Source: Candidatus Kuenenia stuttgartensis
GTDB taxonomy: Bacteria; Pseudomonadota; Alphaproteobacteria; SMXS01
Assembly (NCBI GenBank): GCA_943329845.2
Contig: CALQFM020000031.1
Span: 1 to 44,081, forward strand
DNA length: 44,081 nucleotides
Direction of reading: 5' to 3'
Both the position numbers and the translations under genes were made by a program. Positions 18,271 to 26,903 of this stretch are shown in pieces. Position 1 is the first letter of the stretch, and each line of letters opens with the position of its first letter. Below the pieces are notes generated by a model that saw only the letters and a list, made by a program, of their open reading frames with translations, searched no databases and was not told where the DNA came from.

Positions 18271-19470
18271 TCAGAGGCCGAGCACCAGCTTGGCCATGAT
18301 GTCCCGCTGGACCTCGTTGGTGCCCGCATAGATCGAGCCTGCCCGCGCGTTCAGGTAGTGCGGCGCCGCGGGCGGCGCGTAGTCCGGGCCGACCGGCTGC
18401 TGGTTGTGCTGGCGCGCCTCGTGGATGGTGAGCGGCGCAGCATAGTAGCCAATCGCCTCCATGGTCAGGGTGGTCACCTTCTGCATGGCCTCGGACCCGC
18501 GAACCTTGATCATCGACGCCTCCGGTCCAGGCGAACCGCCCTTCGACAGCGCCGACATGATGCGCAGTTCGATCATCTCCAGCGCCATCAGCTCCACCTC
18601 GGCCTCGTCGAGGCGGGCGGCGAAGGTCCTGTCGTCGGCAAGACGGCCGCCGTCGGATCGCTCGCTGGCCGCCATCTGGCGCAGATGCGTCAGGTCGGCG
18701 ATCAGCCGCGGCGCCCAGGCGCCGGCGCCGCGCTCCCATTCCAGCAGGTACTTGGCGTAGGTCCAGCCCATGTTCTCCTGGCCGATCAGGCCCGACTTGG
18801 GCACCCGCACGTCGTCGAAGAACACCTGGTTGACCTCGTGGTCGCCACCGAGGGTGATGATCGGCTCCACGGTGATGCCGGGCGTGTCCATGTCGAACAG
18901 CAGGAACGAGATGCCTTGCTGCGGCTTGCCTGTGTCGCTGGTGCGCACCAGGCAGAACATGCGCTGGGCGTATTGCGCATAGGTGGTCCAGATCTTCGAG
19001 CCGTTGATGACGTAGTGGTCGCCGTCGCTCACCGCCTTGGTGCGCAGTGAGGCCAGGTCCGAGCCCGAACCAGGCTCCGAATAGCCCTGCGCCCAGTAGT
19101 CGTCGCCCGACAGGATGCGCGGCAGATATTTCTGCTGCTGCTCCGGCGTGCCGAACCGGATGATCACCGGCCCGACCATGCCCAGCCCGTTGGGTAGCGG
19201 CTTGGGTGCGTGCGCCTCGGTCATCTCCCTGTTGAACAGGTAGCGCTGGGTGACGGTCCAGCCGGTGCCGCCGTGCTCCTTCGGCCATGACGGCGCGATC
19301 CAGCCCTTGCCATGCAGCACCTTGTGCCAGCGCATGGTGGGCTCGAACTCGGCGAAGATCGCGGTCTGGGTCTTCGCGGCGTAGCGCAGGTCGTCGGTGA
19401 GGTTGTCGTCGATGAAGCGCCGCACGTCGTCGCGGAACGCCATGTCCTCGCGGCTGAAGTTCAGGTCCAT
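18271..19470 (-). CDS. Acyl-CoA dehydrogenase family protein
   Basis: The 399-residue flavoprotein shows acyl-CoA dehydrogenase signatures: AQGYSEPGSGSDLASL, NGSKIWTTYAQYA, and the C-terminal RAGSIYAGTNEVQRDIMAK. It is of the length and type often encoded in sterol, terpenoid and aromatic-acid catabolic clusters, and introduces an alpha,beta double bond in an acyl-CoA using FAD and ETF. I chose the ATG at 19470 (MDLNFSREDMAFRDD), 4 nt after the SDR stop; upstream in-frame codons belong to a shadow of the SDR gene. It forms an operon with SDR upstream and perhaps TetR downstream. Confidence 0.94.
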   Translation of the reverse strand: MDLNFSREDMAFRDDVRRFIDDNLTDDLRYAAKTQTAIFAEFEPTMRWHKVLHGKGWIAPSWPKEHGGTGWTVTQRYLFNREMTEAHAPKPLPNGLGMVGPVIIRFGTPEQQQKYLPRILSGDDYWAQGYSEPGSGSDLASLRTKAVSDGDHYVINGSKIWTTYAQYAQRMFCLVRTSDTGKPQQGISFLLFDMDTPGITVEPIITLGGDHEVNQVFFDDVRVPKSGLIGQENMGWTYAKYLLEWERGAGAWAPRLIADLTHLRQMAASERSDGGRLADDRTFAARLDEAEVELMALEMIELRIMSALSKGGSPGPEASMIKVRGSEAMQKVTTLTMEAIGYYAAPLTIHEARQHNQQPVGPDYAPPAAPHYLNARAGSIYAGTNEVQRDIMAKLVLGL

Positions 19471-19474
19471 GGAT

Positions 19475-20245
19475 TCACACCGTGGTCGCGGAGCCGCCAT
19501 CCATCGGGATGACGGCGCCGTGGACGTAGTCGCTGGCCCGCGACGCGAGGAAGATGGCGACGCCGGCCGCATCCTCCGGTTCGCCGAGACGGTTGGCCGG
19601 TACACGCGCCAGGATCTTGTCGCGGGTCTTCTCGATGGTCTCGGCCATCATCTTGCTGGGGAAGGGACCGGGCGCGATGGCGTTGACGCGGATGTGGTCC
19701 TTGGCCAGCGCTTTCGCCAGCACGCGGGTCAGGTGGATAAGCGCCGCTTTCGACGACGAATAGGAGTAGGTGTCCATGTCCGGAACGGTGAGGCCGTTGA
19801 TCGAGGCGATGTTGATCACCTTGGAGGGACGCTCGGCGCTGGCGGCCGCCTTGAGCGCGCTGCGCAGCTGCTGGATCAGGAAGAACGGCGCCTTGACGTT
19901 CATGGCGTAGACCTTGTCCCAGCCGCTTTCCGGGAACTCGTCGAACGGCGCGCCCCAGGCCGCGCCCGAATTGTTCACCAGTACGTCGAGCGTCGGCTCC
20001 AGTTGCTTCATCCGGTCGGCGAGCGCAACGACGCCGGCATGCGTTGACAGGTCGGCCTGCAGCGGAATGCACGTACCGACCTTGGAAAGCTCGGCGGCGA
20101 CTTCCTCGCAGACGTGCAGTTTGCGCGAGGCGATATAGGTTCTGGCGCCGTTTGCGGCGAAGCCGGTGGCGATCATCTTGCCGATGCCGCTCGAGCCGCC
20201 CGTGACCAGGGCGACCTTGCCAGAGATATCGAATAGCGCCTTCAT
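19475..20245 (-). CDS. Short-chain dehydrogenase/reductase
   Basis: The 256-residue classical SDR has TGGSSGIG for cofactor binding (about 16-23), NNSG (about 91-94), an active-site serine in INIASINGL, and the YSSSK catalytic pair (about 165-169), with the C-terminal DGGSATTV. The residue after the second strand is in ASRKLH, which suggests NADP(H). It oxidises or reduces a hydroxy/keto group, plausibly a hydroxyacyl intermediate given the acyl-CoA dehydrogenase gene 4 nt downstream. It is divergent from the NMO/FabK-like gene at 20341. Confidence 0.94.
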   Translation of the reverse strand: MKALFDISGKVALVTGGSSGIGKMIATGFAANGARTYIASRKLHVCEEVAAELSKVGTCIPLQADLSTHAGVVALADRMKQLEPTLDVLVNNSGAAWGAPFDEFPESGWDKVYAMNVKAPFFLIQQLRSALKAAASAERPSKVINIASINGLTVPDMDTYSYSSSKAALIHLTRVLAKALAKDHIRVNAIAPGPFPSKMMAETIEKTRDKILARVPANRLGEPEDAAGVAIFLASRASDYVHGAVIPMDGGSATTV

Positions 20246-20340
20246 GCGTGACTGTTCCCCGTTGATTTCCGGTCCTCACTATGCACGATAGGCCGCCTAA
20301 AAAAAGCCCATACAAATTCATTCTCAGGGAAGCCATCGTC

Positions 20341-21279
20341 ATGAACCGCGTCCTCGAACACCTCGGCACCAAGTATCCGATCATCCAGTCACCCATGGCC
20401 TGGATCGCCCGTTCGCAGCTGGCCGCGGCGGTGTCGAACGCTGGCGCGATGGGGATCGTCGAAACCTCGTCGGGCGAGATGGAGCAGTGCATGGAGGAGA
20501 TCCGCAAGATGCGGACGCTCACCGACAAGCCGTTCGGGGTGAACCTGGCGCTGATGTTCCTGCGCGACGAGCGGATGGTCGACATGGTGATCGACGAGGG
20601 CGTGAAGTTCGTTACCACCTCGGCCGGCAGCCCGGCCAAGTACATCGACAAGTTGAAGAAGGGCGGCCTGACCGTCTATCACGCGGTGCCGACCACGGCG
20701 ATGGCGATGAAGGCGGTCGACGCGGGTGTGGACGGCCTGGTGGTCGAGGGGGCCGAGGGCGGCGGCTACAAGAATCCGGAAGAGGTGGCGCTGTCGGTGC
20801 TGCTGCAGACCGTTCGCGAGAAGAGCGACATCCCGATGGTGGCGGCGGGCGGCATCGTCGATGGGCGCGGCATGGCGGCGGCTTTCGCGGCAGGCGCCGA
20901 GGGCATCCAGATGGGCACCCGCTTTGTCAGTTCGCTGGAGAGCCCGGTGCACCGAAACTTCAAGCAGGCCATCGTCGACCGCGACGAGACCGGCACCGTG
21001 GTGCTGAACAAGAAGTCGACCCCCTGCGTGCGGGCGCTGAAGACCGAACGGTCAATGGCGATTGCAGAAGCCGGCGTCATGGAACGCGCCAAGGGCTTCG
21101 GCTCGGTGCTCGACCTCTATTTCGGCGGCGACATGGAGGCCAGCATCGCCCTTTCCGGTCAGGGAACCGGACTGATCCACGAGGTGAAGCCGGTGAAGCA
21201 GATCATCGACGAAACCGTCGAAGGCTTCTTCGTCATCGCCAACCAGTTCGCGGCACGCGCCCAGGCTCACAGCTTCTGA
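20341..21279 (+). CDS. NMO/FabK-like flavin TIM-barrel oxidoreductase
   Basis: The 312-residue product has the nitronate monooxygenase/FabK fold: PIIQSPMAWIARSQLAAAVSNAGAMGIV at the N-terminus and phosphate-binding glycine motifs MVAAGGIVDGRGMAAAFAAGAEGIQMGTRF. Canonical NMO and FabK carry a catalytic histidine in a GGH motif; here the aligned segment reads AEGGGYKN (about 138-145), so the histidine is replaced by glycine. It is probably not a true nitronate monooxygenase; a flavin-dependent enoyl or acyl-CoA reductase is more likely in this context. The ATG at 20341 has cagggaa upstream; an earlier in-frame start at 20281 is less likely. Confidence 0.88.
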   Translation: MNRVLEHLGTKYPIIQSPMAWIARSQLAAAVSNAGAMGIVETSSGEMEQCMEEIRKMRTLTDKPFGVNLALMFLRDERMVDMVIDEGVKFVTTSAGSPAKYIDKLKKGGLTVYHAVPTTAMAMKAVDAGVDGLVVEGAEGGGYKNPEEVALSVLLQTVREKSDIPMVAAGGIVDGRGMAAAFAAGAEGIQMGTRFVSSLESPVHRNFKQAIVDRDETGTVVLNKKSTPCVRALKTERSMAIAEAGVMERAKGFGSVLDLYFGGDMEASIALSGQGTGLIHEVKPVKQIIDETVEGFFVIANQFAARAQAHSF

Positions 21280-21286
21280 ACCGGGC

Positions 21287-21664
21287 TTATTTGCCGGACG
21301 GCTGTTCCGTCAGCGACGAGATATAGGCCAGTACCGCCTCGATCTCGTCGCGGCTCAGGCTGATTTCCTTCATCGGGCCGTGCGGCCGCGTCAGGAATGT
21401 CCGGTAGTGCTGCGGGTTGGCGACGACCATCGGCAATAGCGATACGAAGGGCGGCGCGGCGTCCATGGCGCTCTGGTTACCGCCCGTGCCGATGACGTGG
21501 CAAGCGCTGCACCACATCCGCGCCAGATCGGCGCCCTTCTGATCCAGCGGATAAGATTCGACGCCCGGTACAGGGGCATCCTTGGCTTCATCCGCCCGTG
21601 CGCCGACCGCTGCGAGCAGCGACAGGCAGAGGGTCCAACTTAACGTTTTCAGAATTCTGGTCAT
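21287..21664 (-). CDS. Exported c-type cytochrome, class I
   Basis: The approximately 125-residue protein has a signal peptide (MTRILKTLSWTLCLSLLAAVGARA) and one haem-binding CxxCH motif (CSACH), with methionine candidates for the sixth ligand near HGPMKEI. It should be a periplasmic electron carrier. I prefer the ATG at 21664, about 8 nt after an aggA-like site; ATGs at 21673 and 21712 are alternatives. It follows the thiolase-like gene by 44 nt on the same strand and converges with the NMO-like gene 7 nt away. It could accept electrons from a periplasmic dehydrogenase, none of which is visible here. Confidence 0.88.
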   Translation of the reverse strand: MTRILKTLSWTLCLSLLAAVGARADEAKDAPVPGVESYPLDQKGADLARMWCSACHVIGTGGNQSAMDAAPPFVSLLPMVVANPQHYRTFLTRPHGPMKEISLSRDEIEAVLAYISSLTEQPSGK

Positions 21665-21708
21665 GCTGTCCATCCTAGCGGGATCGAGCGACGGCGTATT
21701 GCGTAAGA

Positions 21709-23241
21709 TCAAGCCGGCACGAAAACATTTCGTCCGTCGTGGCCGCTGACGGTCCCGGGGCGTCCCAGGCTGTCCTTGTCCATCAGCCCGTTCAGCGTTT
21801 GCGCGTCCGCCGGCGTGTTGGCGACGAACCGCGTGCCGTCCGACTGGCGGCCGACGACGATGCCGCGTTCCGGTCCGGACTTGCCGAAGACGACGGTGTA
21901 GGTCTCGATCGTGGCGGCGCCGGACGGCGTCTCGGTGAACGGCACGTCGGGCAGGGAATCGATTTCGCCCTGGTAGGACGACGGATTTTCCCGCACCCAG
22001 TTCCCCTTCGTCGGCGTCGTCGAATAGATGCCGGTCCCCTGCTTGCTGAGATAGCCGCCATTGGCGCCGATCAGGCCATAGGAACCCGGCTTGGCGCGCA
22101 GCTTGGGCTGCATCGCGGCGATGGCGTTGAGCGAATAGGAATTGCCTGGACCGCCGAAGAAGGGCAGGCCGCCGGTCACGGTCAGGCCGCGCGGGTCGTC
22201 ATAGGCCAGGCCTAGTTCGTCGCAGGCGACCTCGACCGCGGACGGGAAGCAGCTGTAGAGATCGATGAAGCTGACGTCATCGATGCCGATGCCCGCCATG
22301 TCGAGCGCCTTGCGGCCGCTCAGCTTCATGGCGGGCGCCCGGTCGAGCCGCTGGCGGAAGCTGATCAGCTTCTCGACCGCCTCGCCGACGCCGTGGACGA
22401 ACACCCACTTGTCCTGCGGAATGCCCAGTTCGCGGGCCTTCCTGACCGACGTCATGATGACGGCCGAGCCCTGGTTGACGCCGTCCATGGCGTTCATCCA
22501 GCGCGGATAGGGGAAGCTGATATAGCGGTTCGAGCCGGTCGGGTTCGCCAGCTCGTCGGCGGTACGCGCGGTGCCGTAGAACGCATAGGGATTGCTCGCC
22601 GCCACCCGCGTGAACGGTGCGAACAGTTCGCCCATGGCATGCAGGTGCTGCTCCACCGTGCGGCCCTGCCGGCCGCGGATGACGTTCTCGAACAGCGGAT
22701 AGGTCTGGATCGGGATGCCGATGCCGTGGGCGAATTCGTGCGGCGTGATGAAGCTGCCGCCGATACCCCGGTCCTCCAGTGTACCCTCGTCCTCTTCCTG
22801 CCAGTCCAGCTTGATGCCGAGGCGCATGGCGTCCTTGGTGGTCTGGATCGCTTCCGCGCCCGCGATCAGGGCCATGCTTACGTCACCCGACGCGATGCGC
22901 TCGCACATCTCGCTCACCAGCTTCTGCGGGGTGTTCCCGCCAACCTGGGAATAGATGGCGTTGCGCGGATTTGCCCCGATGCGGCGGGCGACGGCGCGCG
23001 GCGGGTTCTCGGCCCGGCCGAAGCCGTGGGTCACGCGCGGGCGGTTGGTCGAGTCCGGGAAGATGCGGATCATCGCCAGGGTGCAGATGTGCGGCGCCAG
23101 CGCCGCGCCCAGCCCGGTGTCCGCCATCGCGGCCTTCGCCGCCTCGGCGGCAATGCCCATGGGCGGATGGGCCTTGTCGGGGGCAACGCCCTTTTCCGTG
23201 AACTGTCCGGCCCCGATCAGGATGGGCGTCGAGTCTTCCAT
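21709..23241 (-). CDS. Thiolase-superfamily protein lacking the usual nucleophilic cysteine
   Basis: The 510-residue product is annotated in relatives as acetyl-CoA acetyltransferase: a thiolase fold (GDVSMALIAGAEA, NAMDGVNQGSAVIMTS, GGLPFFGGPGNSYSLNAIAAM) plus a C-terminal domain of about 100 residues (FTETPSGAATIETYTVVFGKSGPERGIVVGRQSDG, an OB-like fold; key parts ATIETYTVVF and RGIVVGR). At the position where thiolases have the acylated cysteine the sequence is VGGNTPQ (about 100-106), and the HDCF-type motif is DLYSCFPSAVE. Thiolytic activity is thus doubtful. I chose the ATG at 23241 with ggggacaga upstream. Divergent from the acyl-CoA synthetase gene at 23469. Confidence 0.87.
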   Translation of the reverse strand: MEDSTPILIGAGQFTEKGVAPDKAHPPMGIAAEAAKAAMADTGLGAALAPHICTLAMIRIFPDSTNRPRVTHGFGRAENPPRAVARRIGANPRNAIYSQVGGNTPQKLVSEMCERIASGDVSMALIAGAEAIQTTKDAMRLGIKLDWQEEDEGTLEDRGIGGSFITPHEFAHGIGIPIQTYPLFENVIRGRQGRTVEQHLHAMGELFAPFTRVAASNPYAFYGTARTADELANPTGSNRYISFPYPRWMNAMDGVNQGSAVIMTSVRKARELGIPQDKWVFVHGVGEAVEKLISFRQRLDRAPAMKLSGRKALDMAGIGIDDVSFIDLYSCFPSAVEVACDELGLAYDDPRGLTVTGGLPFFGGPGNSYSLNAIAAMQPKLRAKPGSYGLIGANGGYLSKQGTGIYSTTPTKGNWVRENPSSYQGEIDSLPDVPFTETPSGAATIETYTVVFGKSGPERGIVVGRQSDGTRFVANTPADAQTLNGLMDKDSLGRPGTVSGHDGRNVFVPA

Positions 23242-23468
23242 TTCTGTCCCCGTTGTCGTCCCTGCTCCGGTCCCTGATACTAGGTTGACCGTGGGTTGGA
23301 AAGACGCCGTCGTGAAGCGCTTGACCGGCACATGGAAAAGGTTTCCGATAGTTTTCTGAAATGTAGGTTTCCGGACGGTAACTTTTTCGGCCATGCGGGT
23401 TGTCGCGGCTTGGAAACGGCCGCGCTTTCGCCTATCAGAGCCACTGGGATGACGAACGGGATTCAGGC
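23242..23468. promoter_or_regulatory. Divergent promoter region, thiolase-like and acyl-CoA synthetase genes
   Basis: This 227-nt gap separates two divergent genes. It contains the inverted repeat GGAAA-agg-TTTCC (23334-23346) and two ggtttccg direct repeats (starting 23340 and 23366), possible regulator sites. No strong promoter hexamers were identified. Confidence 0.3.
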
Positions 23469-25001
23469 ATGACCGCCATCTACAGCGGCGAACGGGTGCG
23501 GCCGCACGACGAGATCACCCAGAACGCCCTGCGCGCGGCGTCGGGCTTCCAGGCCATGGGCGTGGGACCCGACAGCGGCGTGGCGGTCATGCTCCGCAAC
23601 GATTTCACCTTCTTCGAGGCCAGCCGGGGCGCCACCTTCGCCGGCGCCTATGCCGTGCCGATCAACTGGCATTTCAAGGGCGAAGAGGTGGGCTACATCC
23701 TGCGCGATTCCCAGGCGCGGGCGCTGGTCGTCCACGCCGATCTGCTGCCCCAGCTCGAGGGCGCGGTGCCTGCAGGCGTCGACGTCATCGTCGTCGAGAC
23801 GCCGTCCGAGGTCGCGGCGGCCTATGGCATCCCGGCCGAACGCGCAGCGGTGCCCGCCGGAATGACGCACTGGGACGACTGGCTGGCGTCGCTGCCGCCC
23901 GTCGCCAACCCCTCGATGGCCTCGCGCGGCGCCATGTTCTACACCTCCGGCACCACCGGCAAGCCCAAGGGCGTCAAGCGCGGCGTCATCGACATCCAGC
24001 AGGTCATGGGCCTGATGATCCGTACCGCGTCCGAGGCCTGGGGCTTCACCGGTTCCCATCACCGGGTGCTGGTCACCGGTCCGCTGTATCATTCCGCGCC
24101 CAACGGCTATGCCAACGCCTCGGCGGGAATGGGCGCTTACACCGTGCTGCAGCCGCGCTTCGACGCCGAGGATTTCCTGCGCCAGGTTGAACGCCACCGC
24201 ATCACCCACGCGGTGATGGTGCCGACCATGTTCGTGCGCCTGCTGGCGCTGCCCGACGAGGTCAAGGCCCGCTACGACACGTCTTCGCTGGAATGGATCA
24301 CCCACGGCGCCGCGCCGTGCGCGCCCGACGTGAAGCGCCAGATGATCGAGTGGCTCGGCCCGGTCATCAACGAATACTTCGGCGGCACCGAGATCGGCCT
24401 GATCACCACGGCCAACAGCGACGACGCCCTGCGCAAGCCGGGCACCGTCGGCAAGGCCATCACCGGCGCGAAGATCGCCATCTTCGACGAAGAGGGCAGG
24501 GCGTTGCCGCCCGGCGGGATTGGCGAGGTCTATGTCTGGATGGAGGGCATGCCCGACTTCACCTATCACGGCCTCGACGAGAAGCGCGGCGAGATCGGCC
24601 GCGACAACCTGGTCTGCATCGGCGACATCGGCTACGTGGACGAGGACGGCTACCTGTTCCTGTGTGACCGCAAGATCGAGATGGTGATCTCGGGCGGCGT
24701 GAACATCTATCCGGCCGAGGTCGAGGCCGCGCTGATCACCATGCCGGGCGTGCGCGACTGCGCCGTGTTCGGCATCCCGGATCCCGAGTTCGGTGAAACC
24801 CTGTGCGCCTATGTGGAGCCCGAGCGCGAAGGCGCACTCGACGCCGGCAGCATCAGGGCGTTCCTGCGCGACCGCCTCGCGGGCTACAAGGTGCCCCGGG
24901 TGATCGAATTCGCCGCCGAGCTGCCGCGCGAGGACTCCGGCAAGATCTTCAAGCGCAAGCTGCGCGAGCCCTACTGGGCCGGCATGGAACGCCGAATCTG
25001 A
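23469..25001 (+). CDS. AMP-forming acyl-CoA synthetase
   Basis: The approximately 510-residue ANL enzyme has FYTSGTTGKPKGVKRG, the NEYFGGTEIG motif, the LFLCDRKIEMVISGGVNIYPAEVE hinge region (key part GGVNIYPAEVE) and the C-terminal lysine motif EDSGKIFKRKLREP. It activates an acid to its CoA thioester. The N-terminus MTAIYSGERVRPHDEIT from the ATG at 23469 is shorter than in fatty-acyl ligases but typical for this group, found with the thiolase-like and acyl-CoA dehydrogenase genes. An upstream start at 23400 is possible. It differs from the ligase at 843, so the window has two CoA-activating enzymes. Confidence 0.93.
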   Translation: MTAIYSGERVRPHDEITQNALRAASGFQAMGVGPDSGVAVMLRNDFTFFEASRGATFAGAYAVPINWHFKGEEVGYILRDSQARALVVHADLLPQLEGAVPAGVDVIVVETPSEVAAAYGIPAERAAVPAGMTHWDDWLASLPPVANPSMASRGAMFYTSGTTGKPKGVKRGVIDIQQVMGLMIRTASEAWGFTGSHHRVLVTGPLYHSAPNGYANASAGMGAYTVLQPRFDAEDFLRQVERHRITHAVMVPTMFVRLLALPDEVKARYDTSSLEWITHGAAPCAPDVKRQMIEWLGPVINEYFGGTEIGLITTANSDDALRKPGTVGKAITGAKIAIFDEEGRALPPGGIGEVYVWMEGMPDFTYHGLDEKRGEIGRDNLVCIGDIGYVDEDGYLFLCDRKIEMVISGGVNIYPAEVEAALITMPGVRDCAVFGIPDPEFGETLCAYVEPEREGALDAGSIRAFLRDRLAGYKVPRVIEFAAELPREDSGKIFKRKLREPYWAGMERRI

Positions 25002-25076
25002 AGGCGCTCGTTCATGCGCCGTTCAAGCTGGACGGCACATCGTTCGTGTCTAGGGTTACCGCCTGAGGACGATACC

Positions 25077-25355
25077 ATGCCCACCGATTCGAACGCGCGC
25101 TCCTGTCTCTTGCTTGCGGGCGTGCTGGGTTTTGCGCTGGCGACCGCGGCGCACGCCCAGACCCAGCCCACCTTGAATCTCACCGACAAGGGCGCGAAGC
25201 GGACGAAGGCGGTCCAGCCGGTGCCTGCCGCCGCTCATGGTACCAGCCATCCGGGCGCGAAGAAGACCGACGCCGACCAACCCGACATGATCATGCTGCA
25301 GGAACCGTTCCGCTCCGGGTCTTCGGTGCCCGTGAGCGTCACGCGGGGCAGGTAG
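25077..25355 (+). CDS. Small exported protein, unknown function
   Basis: The 92-residue frame starts at an ATG with tgaggacgatacc upstream and has a clear signal peptide ending in ATAAHAQ. The short mature part is polar and low-complexity (basic stretch KGAKRTKAV, then GAKKTDADQPD). It is probably a small periplasmic protein. No family is recognised. It lies 75 nt after the acyl-CoA synthetase and converges with the LLM gene 31 nt away. Confidence 0.55.
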   Translation: MPTDSNARSCLLLAGVLGFALATAAHAQTQPTLNLTDKGAKRTKAVQPVPAAAHGTSHPGAKKTDADQPDMIMLQEPFRSGSSVPVSVTRGR

Positions 25356-25386
25356 TTCTCTGGCCTGCGCCGGGAGACGGCTGAGG

Positions 25387-26253
25387 TTAGGCCTTCACCA
25401 GCGCCTTCAGCGCCGCTTCATCCGCCTTGCCGTCCCTGCCGAGGGCCTGGATGCAGACCTGGTCGGCGCCCGCCTCAAGATGCTCTTCGATGCGCGCATT
25501 GATCGCCGCCGCGTCGCCCCAGGCGACGATGGCATCGACCAGCCGGTCCGAGCCGCCGCCGTCCATGTCGGCCTCGGTGAAGCCCAGCCGCAGCAGGTTG
25601 TTGCGGTAGTTGGCCGTGCCAAGATAGATCGGGATGGCTTTCCTTGCCTGCTCGCGGGCCTTGGCCGGGTCGGACTCCAGTAGCACCATTTGTTCCGGGC
25701 AGAGCAGCTTGCCCGGCCCCAGGATGCGGCGCGCCTTGGCGGTGTGCTCGGGCGTGACGAAATAGGGATGGGCGCCGTCGGCCTTGTCGCGGGCCACCTC
25801 CAGCATCTTCGGGCCGAGGGCGGCGATCACCGTCTTCGGCGGCTCGGCGGGCTGCGGCGCCATGTACTGGACCTGCGCCATGGCGTCGAGATAGCCGGTC
25901 ATGGCGGCGATGGGCTTGCCGTAGACATGGCCGCGGAAGCCTTCGACGAACGGCTTGTGCGACACGCCGAGTCCCAGCAGGAAGCGCCCGCCCGACTGTT
26001 CGTTGAGCGCCAGCTGGGCCACCTTGGCTGTACGCGCGTCGCGGCCATAGATGTTGGTGATGCCGGTCGCGACCGTCAGCCGTTCGGTATTCGCCAGCAG
26101 CCAGGCCGCCAGCGACAGCGGTTCGCGGCCAAGCCCTTCCGGAATCCAGAGCGTGTCGTAGCCCCATTCCTCGATCCGGCGGGCGAAGGCGGCAGCCTCG
26201 CTCGCCGTATAGCCGTCGAGCCCGGCCCAGACGGCGCGCTTTCCCAGTTTCAT
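25387..26253 (-). CDS. LLM-class (F420-type) oxidoreductase
   Basis: The 288-residue product is a luciferase-like TIM-barrel: EEWGYDTLWIPEGLGREPLSL, TERLTVATGITNIYGRDARTAK, GGRFLLGLGVSHKPFVEGF and the C-terminal EHLEAGADQVCIQAL. The pattern fits the family annotated as LLM class F420-dependent oxidoreductase, so it may use F420 rather than FMN; this is inferred from the family only. The start ATG at 26253 has agggag 6 nt upstream; the ATG at 26259 is too close to that site. It follows the VOC gene by 11 nt in an operon. Confidence 0.9.
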   Translation of the reverse strand: MKLGKRAVWAGLDGYTASEAAAFARRIEEWGYDTLWIPEGLGREPLSLAAWLLANTERLTVATGITNIYGRDARTAKVAQLALNEQSGGRFLLGLGVSHKPFVEGFRGHVYGKPIAAMTGYLDAMAQVQYMAPQPAEPPKTVIAALGPKMLEVARDKADGAHPYFVTPEHTAKARRILGPGKLLCPEQMVLLESDPAKAREQARKAIPIYLGTANYRNNLLRLGFTEADMDGGGSDRLVDAIVAWGDAAAINARIEEHLEAGADQVCIQALGRDGKADEAALKALVKA

Positions 26254-26264
26254 GGCCATCTCCC

Positions 26265-26822
26265 TCACGGAACCTTGTAGCTGCCGTCCGGCTGGTTGAT
26301 GCGGATCGGATCGGTCTTGCCGTCCCAGGTCGCCGCCGCGTCGCTGACTCGCTTGAACGCGGCGCGGATGGCGTCGTTGGGCTCGACGATCTCGAGGAAG
26401 ATGTCGAAGTCCTTGCGCGCGTCGAAATACGCGAAACGCGGCGCGCTGCCGTCGCCGCCGCCATAGGTCGTCGCCGGATAGCCGGCCGCCGGATAGGCCT
26501 TCATGTCGGCCTCGTAGTCGCTGCTCCAGACGCAGCAATGGTGGAAGCCGTGCTGGCCCTTCTTGTACATGTCGCGGTAGGCGCTGTTGCTGTCGCTGTG
26601 CTGCTCGATCAGCTCGATCTGCACGTCGCCCGCCTGGGCGAGGCCCACGGACATGCGCAGCTCGCCCGGCGCCCCGCGGTACTGCACGTTGCCGATGGAC
26701 AGGTTCTGGGTGATGTAGAACGGCCCCACGCCGTAGAACTTGATCCAGCGGTTGCAGGCCGCCATGAGGTCGTCGACGACCCACGCGTTCTGAAAAATCT
26801 TGCGCTCGCTCGGCATGACCAT
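26265..26822 (-). CDS. VOC (glyoxalase/epimerase-fold) family protein
   Basis: The 185-residue protein has the vicinal-oxygen-chelate fold: an N-terminal repeat starting FQNAWVVDDLMAACNRWIKFYGVGPF, then IELIEQHSDSNSAYRDMY, GFHHCCVWSSDYEADM and a final FLEIVEP strand. Metal ligand candidates are H and E in GFHH and FLEIVE, as in methylmalonyl-CoA epimerase relatives. Substrate unknown. The ATG at 26822 has ggggagacaccg upstream. It is divergent from the interrupted EthD gene and 11 nt upstream of the LLM gene. Confidence 0.88.
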   Translation of the reverse strand: MVMPSERKIFQNAWVVDDLMAACNRWIKFYGVGPFYITQNLSIGNVQYRGAPGELRMSVGLAQAGDVQIELIEQHSDSNSAYRDMYKKGQHGFHHCCVWSSDYEADMKAYPAAGYPATTYGGGDGSAPRFAYFDARKDFDIFLEIVEPNDAIRAAFKRVSDAAATWDGKTDPIRINQPDGSYKVP

Positions 26823-26903
26823 CGGTGTCTCCCCTGATGACGGTTCGCCGCATAGTGGCGCATACTCCTTTCCAAAGCCAACACGGCAAACGGGGAAAAC
26901 ACC

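Noticed and set aside
22393-23277. Plus-strand frame of 294 codons opposite the thiolase-like gene
   Set aside because: Antisense shadow without motifs; the minus-strand gene is well supported.
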